A stretch of 64,000 nucleotides of DNA from JADYZU01 sp964540965 (lineage in GTDB: Bacteria > Pseudomonadota > Alphaproteobacteria > Rhodobacterales > Rhodobacteraceae). Shown here in pieces: positions 61,046 through 64,000 of this stretch (positions within the stretch are counted from its first letter, which is position 1; every line of letters starts with the position of its first letter). The notes below the pieces were generated by a model. The model saw only the letters and a list, made by a program, of their open reading frames with translations, was not told where the DNA came from and did not search any database. The position numbers and the translations under genes were made by a program. Location of the stretch: assembly GCA_964540965.1 (NCBI GenBank), contig CAZIOT010000010.1:62001-126000 (forward strand). The letters run 5' to 3'.

Positions 61046-62155
61046 TCAGATCAGGCCGCGCCCGGCCAGATTGCGCATCAGCGCCGCGGTGCCAAAGGTC
61101 CATTCCGGCGCCTCGGTCGCCAGCCGCACGGTGTTGACCAGCGCGCCAAGCCCGGGGGCGGCGATGGTCACCACGTCGCCCGGATGGTGGGTAAAGCCCT
61201 GCCCCGGCGCGTCGCGGTCCTGCACCGGCGCGAACAGGGTGCCGAGATACAGAAGAAAGCCGTCGGGATACTGATGATGCCGGCCGCGGGTCTGCGCCAC
61301 CAGATCGGCGGGGTCGCGGCTGATCTCGGCCATCGAGGAATGGCCGGTCATGACGAAACCGTCGCTTCCCTCGACCCGCAGCGTCAGGTCCAGCCGGCGC
61401 ACATCGTCGAGCGTGAAGCCCTGATCGAACAGCCGGATGAACGGGCCGATGGCGGCCGAGGCGTTGTTGTCCTTGGCCTTGCCCAGCAAGAGCGCCGACC
61501 GCCCCTCGACGTCGCGCAGGTTGACGTCGTTGCCCAGCGTGGCGCCGACGATGCGGCCGGTGGAATCGACGGCCAGCACCACCTCGGGTTCGGGGTTGTT
61601 CCAGCGCGACACCGGATGCAGGCCGACATCGGCCCCGTACCCCACCGCCGACATCGGTTGCGCCTTGGTGAAAACCTCGGCATCCGGGCCGATTCCGACC
61701 TCGAGGTATTGCGACCACAGCCCTTCGGCCTGAAGCAGCGCCTTGACCTCGGCCGCCTTGGCCGACCCCGGCACCAGATCACGCAAGCTATCGCCGATGA
61801 CCCCGGCCACGCGGGCGCGGATCGCCTGCGCCCGCCCCGGATCGCCGCCCGCCCGCTCTTCGATCACCCGTTCGATCATCGAGCGGGCGAAGGTGACGCC
61901 GCAGGCCTTGACCGCCTGCAGGTCGCAGGGCGCCAGCATCGCGCCCGGGGCCATGACCGCGTCCAGGGGGCCCAGATCCTCTCCCCTCGCCGCGGTGACA
62001 AAAGCCGGAATATCGGGCTGTTCCAGCAGGTCGCGCATCGTCGGCGCGGCGGGCGAGGTGATGTCGATCACCCGGCCCCCGCGCACGGTCACCACGGCAG
62101 GGCCGATGCCCTCGCGCCAGACCCGACCGACGAAACACCCATCCGCTGGCAGCAT
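61046..62155 (-). CDS. Fumarylacetoacetate hydrolase family protein, probable 2-keto-3-deoxy-pentonate dehydratase
   Basis: The 369-residue protein starts LPADGCFVGRVWREGIGP, like XylX of Caulobacter. That enzyme is a FAH-family dehydratase that turns 2-keto-3-deoxyxylonate into alpha-ketoglutarate semialdehyde. Conserved acidic metal-site stretches include NNPEPEVVLAVDSTG and GNDVNLRDVEGRSAL. The ATG at 62155 gives the family N-terminus. The next gene upstream encodes the matching semialdehyde dehydrogenase, which supports the role in oxidative pentose degradation. Confidence 0.85.
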   Translation of the reverse strand: MLPADGCFVGRVWREGIGPAVVTVRGGRVIDITSPAAPTMRDLLEQPDIPAFVTAARGEDLGPLDAVMAPGAMLAPCDLQAVKACGVTFARSMIERVIEERAGGDPGRAQAIRARVAGVIGDSLRDLVPGSAKAAEVKALLQAEGLWSQYLEVGIGPDAEVFTKAQPMSAVGYGADVGLHPVSRWNNPEPEVVLAVDSTGRIVGATLGNDVNLRDVEGRSALLLGKAKDNNASAAIGPFIRLFDQGFTLDDVRRLDLTLRVEGSDGFVMTGHSSMAEISRDPADLVAQTRGRHHQYPDGFLLYLGTLFAPVQDRDAPGQGFTHHPGDVVTIAAPGLGALVNTVRLATEAPEWTFGTAALMRNLAGRGLI

Positions 62156-62227
62156 CGCATCCCTCCGTCCCCTGCCGGCAGAAAAGCCGATGGGCCGGTC
62201 TTCGTCCACCCGTATCCCGCGCCGCGA

Positions 62228-63748
62228 TCAGCGCAGATCGTCGGGCAACAGGTCCAGCGGCATGTTCTGCCAGGCCACCGGGCGCAGCCAGCGGCGGATC
62301 GCCATGGTTCCGACCGAGGTGGCGCCGAAATTGGTCGAGGCCGGGTAAGGCCCGCCGTGGACCATGGCGTCGCAGACCTCGACCCCGGTGGGATAGCCGT
62401 TGGCCAGCACCCGGCCGGCCTTGCGGCTGAGGACGGGCAACAGGTCGCGCGCCTGCGGGTAATCGCCGGCATCGACATGGATCGTGGTGGTCAGCTGTCC
62501 GTGCAGGCTGTCGGCCACCGCCGCCATCTGCGCCGCATCGCGGACGGTGACGATCAGGCCAAGGGGGCCGAACACCTCTTCGCCCAGCGCCGGATTGTCC
62601 AGCCACTGGTCGCCGGTGGTGCGGAACAGATAGGGCTGTGCGCTGCGCCCCTCGCTGCCGGTCTGCAGCAGGGTCTCGACCTCGTTGCTGCCGGCGATGC
62701 GGTCGCGACCGTCGCGATAGGCCTGGGCAATGCCGTCGGTCAGCATGACCTGGCCGGCGACCTGTTCCAGCGCGGCAACGGCGGCCGCGGCATAGGCTTC
62801 GGCGGCCTCGCCCCCGATCACCACCGAGATGCCCGGGTTGGTGCAGAACTGGCCGGCGCCCATCGTCAGCGACCCGGCCCAGCCCTGCGCCACCGAAGGC
62901 CCGCGGGCAGAGAGCGCATGGGGCAGGACGAACATCGGGTTGACCGAGCCAAGCTCGCCGAAGAAGGGGATCGGTTCAGGGCGCGCCGCGCAAAGGTCGA
63001 ACAGCGCGCGTCCGCCGGCGAGCGAGCCGGTAAAGCCCACCGCCTTGATGAGCGGATGCTGCACCAGCGCCTCGCCCACGTCGCGGCGGCCGCCCTGGAT
63101 CAGGCTGAACACGCCCGCGGGCATGTCGCAGGCGGCGACGGCGGCGGCAATCGCCTCGGCCACGATCTCGCCGGTGCCGGGATGGGCGGAATGGCCCTTG
63201 ACCACCACCGGGCAGCCGGCGGCAAGGGCGCTGGCGGTGTCGCCGCCGGCCGTCGAGAAGGCGAGCGGAAAGTTCGAGGCACCGAACACCGCGACCGGGC
63301 CGATCGGCTGCTGCATCAGCCGGATTTCCGGGCGCGGCGCCGGCTTGCGGTCGGGCAGCGCGGCATCGGCGCGGCGGTCAAGATACTCGCCATTGCGGAT
63401 ATGGCTCGCGAACAGGCGCAACTGGCCGGTGGTGCGCCCGCGCTCGCCCTCCAGCCTTGCGGCGGGCAGGCCGGTTTCGGCGCTGCCGATGGCGGTTATG
63501 GCGGCACCGCGGGCCTCGATCTCGTCGGCGATGCGGTCAAGGAAGGCGGCGCGTTCGGCGCGGGTCTTGCCGGCATAGGCCGGGAACGCGGCATCGGCGG
63601 CGCGCACCGCGCGGTCGACCAGCGCCGGGGTGCCCACGGCATAGGGCAGCGCAGCGCCGGTTGCCGGCGCCGAAAGAAAGGTCTTCTCGCCCGCGACCCA
63701 GTCCCCGGCGATCAGATGCAGCCCGCGCGGCGTCCAGTGAGCGTTCAT
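62228..63748 (-). CDS. Alpha-ketoglutarate semialdehyde dehydrogenase (NADP-dependent aldehyde dehydrogenase)
   Basis: The 506-residue protein is of the 2,5-dioxovalerate dehydrogenase type: GPVAVFGASNFPLAFS, the catalytic Glu in FFGELGSVNPMF and Cys in GAGQFCTNPG, all typical of this branch rather than general aldehyde dehydrogenases. It completes the Weimberg pentose route and could equally serve the hydroxyproline route of this window, which ends in the same semialdehyde. GGAGG lies at good distance from the ATG. TATACT at 63759-63764 (minus strand) is a plausible -10. Confidence 0.88.
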   Translation of the reverse strand: MNAHWTPRGLHLIAGDWVAGEKTFLSAPATGAALPYAVGTPALVDRAVRAADAAFPAYAGKTRAERAAFLDRIADEIEARGAAITAIGSAETGLPAARLEGERGRTTGQLRLFASHIRNGEYLDRRADAALPDRKPAPRPEIRLMQQPIGPVAVFGASNFPLAFSTAGGDTASALAAGCPVVVKGHSAHPGTGEIVAEAIAAAVAACDMPAGVFSLIQGGRRDVGEALVQHPLIKAVGFTGSLAGGRALFDLCAARPEPIPFFGELGSVNPMFVLPHALSARGPSVAQGWAGSLTMGAGQFCTNPGISVVIGGEAAEAYAAAAVAALEQVAGQVMLTDGIAQAYRDGRDRIAGSNEVETLLQTGSEGRSAQPYLFRTTGDQWLDNPALGEEVFGPLGLIVTVRDAAQMAAVADSLHGQLTTTIHVDAGDYPQARDLLPVLSRKAGRVLANGYPTGVEVCDAMVHGGPYPASTNFGATSVGTMAIRRWLRPVAWQNMPLDLLPDDLR

Positions 63749-63811
63749 GTCGACCTCCAGTATACAGAATGCGCCCCGCTCTTAACCGAAGGGGGCGCGC
63801 GGCGGAAGGGT

Positions 63812-63837
63812 GTAAGGTGGGTCCAGACCCACCTTAC
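63812..63837. terminator. Near-perfect palindrome at the end of the dioxygenase gene
   Basis: Two 12-base arms (GTAAGGTGGGTC and GACCCACCTTAC) are separated by only CA. The right arm includes the TAA stop codon of the gene at the right edge. It could end that transcript ahead of the aldehyde dehydrogenase gene, or be a dispersed intergenic palindrome of this genome. Confidence 0.5.
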
Positions 63838-64000
63838 CCGATCCGCCAGCTCGAGGCGGTCACGCCGCCGAACAGCCCCTCATCGTGATAGACGCGGCGG
63901 GCGGTTTCGCCCTCGGCCGCGCCAAGCGCAACGTGAAGCGGGATCAGGTGGTCCTCTTCGGCATGGCAGACGCGGGCATAGGGCGCGCTTTCCCAGTCGA
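63834..64000 (-). CDS. DODA-type extradiol aromatic dioxygenase family protein, C-terminal end only
   Basis: Only the last 54-55 residues are in the window; the gene enters from the right edge. The visible part (YARVCHAEEDHLIPLHVALG, then RRVYHDEGLFGGVTASSWRI) matches the C-terminus of the class III extradiol dioxygenase / 4,5-DOPA dioxygenase (YgiD) family, including the conserved H-x-x-E-x-H-L-x-P-L-H motif. Whether the whole gene is intact cannot be seen. Confidence 0.82.
   Translation of the reverse strand, partial: DWESAPYARVCHAEEDHLIPLHVALGAAEGETARRVYHDEGLFGGVTASSWRIG

Noticed and set aside
63749..63760. GTCGAC next to the start of the semialdehyde dehydrogenase as a further GntR site
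   Set aside because: It lies within the ribosome-binding region (GGAGGTCGACATG) and lacks the TT..AA flanks of the palindromes at 33-36 kb.

Overview
The window looks like a chromosomal stretch of a high-GC alphaproteobacterium, most likely from the Rhodobacterales (Rhodobacter/Paracoccus-like). This rests on GC-rich codon use throughout, a GapR (DUF2312) gene, an Anbu/alpha-E/ATP-grasp module, a SqrR/BigR-type sulfur sensor and a tRNA-Thr of alphaproteobacterial form. I found no insertion sequence, phage gene, integrase or CRISPR array. Nearly everything is catabolic, organised as substrate-specific operons, each with its own regulator.

Region 1 (1-11.6 kb, all minus strand) is a sugar-type catabolic operon: an RpiR regulator, two SDR dehydrogenases, three Gfo/Idh/MocA oxidoreductases (one cut by the left edge), two TIM-barrel isomerase-like proteins and a ribose-class ABC transporter. 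The gene mix fits oxidise/eliminate/reduce processing of a glycoside or anhydrosugar, but the substrate is not proven. Two striking palindromes lie next to the RpiR gene. Region 2 (11.8-16.9 kb) holds a metallophosphatase and the xylose genes xylA and xylB, divergent from a ROK-family XylR with a recognisable operator between them. Region 3 (17.0-21.7 kb) is the Anbu module: circularly permuted ATP-grasp, alpha-E protein, transglutaminase and proteasome-like Anbu protease, plus a coupled phosphatase.

Region 4 (21.8-36.6 kb) is centred on hydroxyproline. It has a hydroxyproline epimerase, a DadA-like oxidase and a DapA-like deaminase, together with an ATP-dependent hydantoinase/oxoprolinase pair, a prolidase-like amidohydrolase, an M20 deacylase, a GAF protein and a second ribose-class ABC transporter. 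A GntR/FCD regulator sits in the middle, and the palindrome TTGTCGACAA or a close variant recurs in both divergent promoter regions. This may be a little-described pathway for a hydroxyproline-containing compound.

Region 5 (36.8-42.1 kb) is mixed: a LuxR-type regulator, a SqrR-like persulfide sensor with its palindrome, a small membrane protein, GapR, an SMR efflux protein, an uncharacterised protein, an orphan iron-type ABC permease and tRNA-Thr(TGT). Region 6 (42.4-48.6 kb) has a two-subunit TPP decarboxylase (sulfopyruvate/phosphonopyruvate type), two aldehyde dehydrogenases, a beta-hydroxyacid dehydrogenase and a LysR regulator.

Region 7 (48.6-58.9 kb) is branched-chain amino acid catabolism: IlvE, the complete branched-chain ketoacid dehydrogenase complex, acyl-CoA dehydrogenase, 3-hydroxyacyl-CoA dehydrogenase and thiolase, with an Lrp/AsnC regulator at each end. 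Region 8 (58.9-64 kb) has a YCII protein, a secreted protein with eleven four-cysteine repeats, the last two enzymes of the oxidative (Weimberg) pentose route, and the end of an extradiol-dioxygenase-family gene cut by the right edge.
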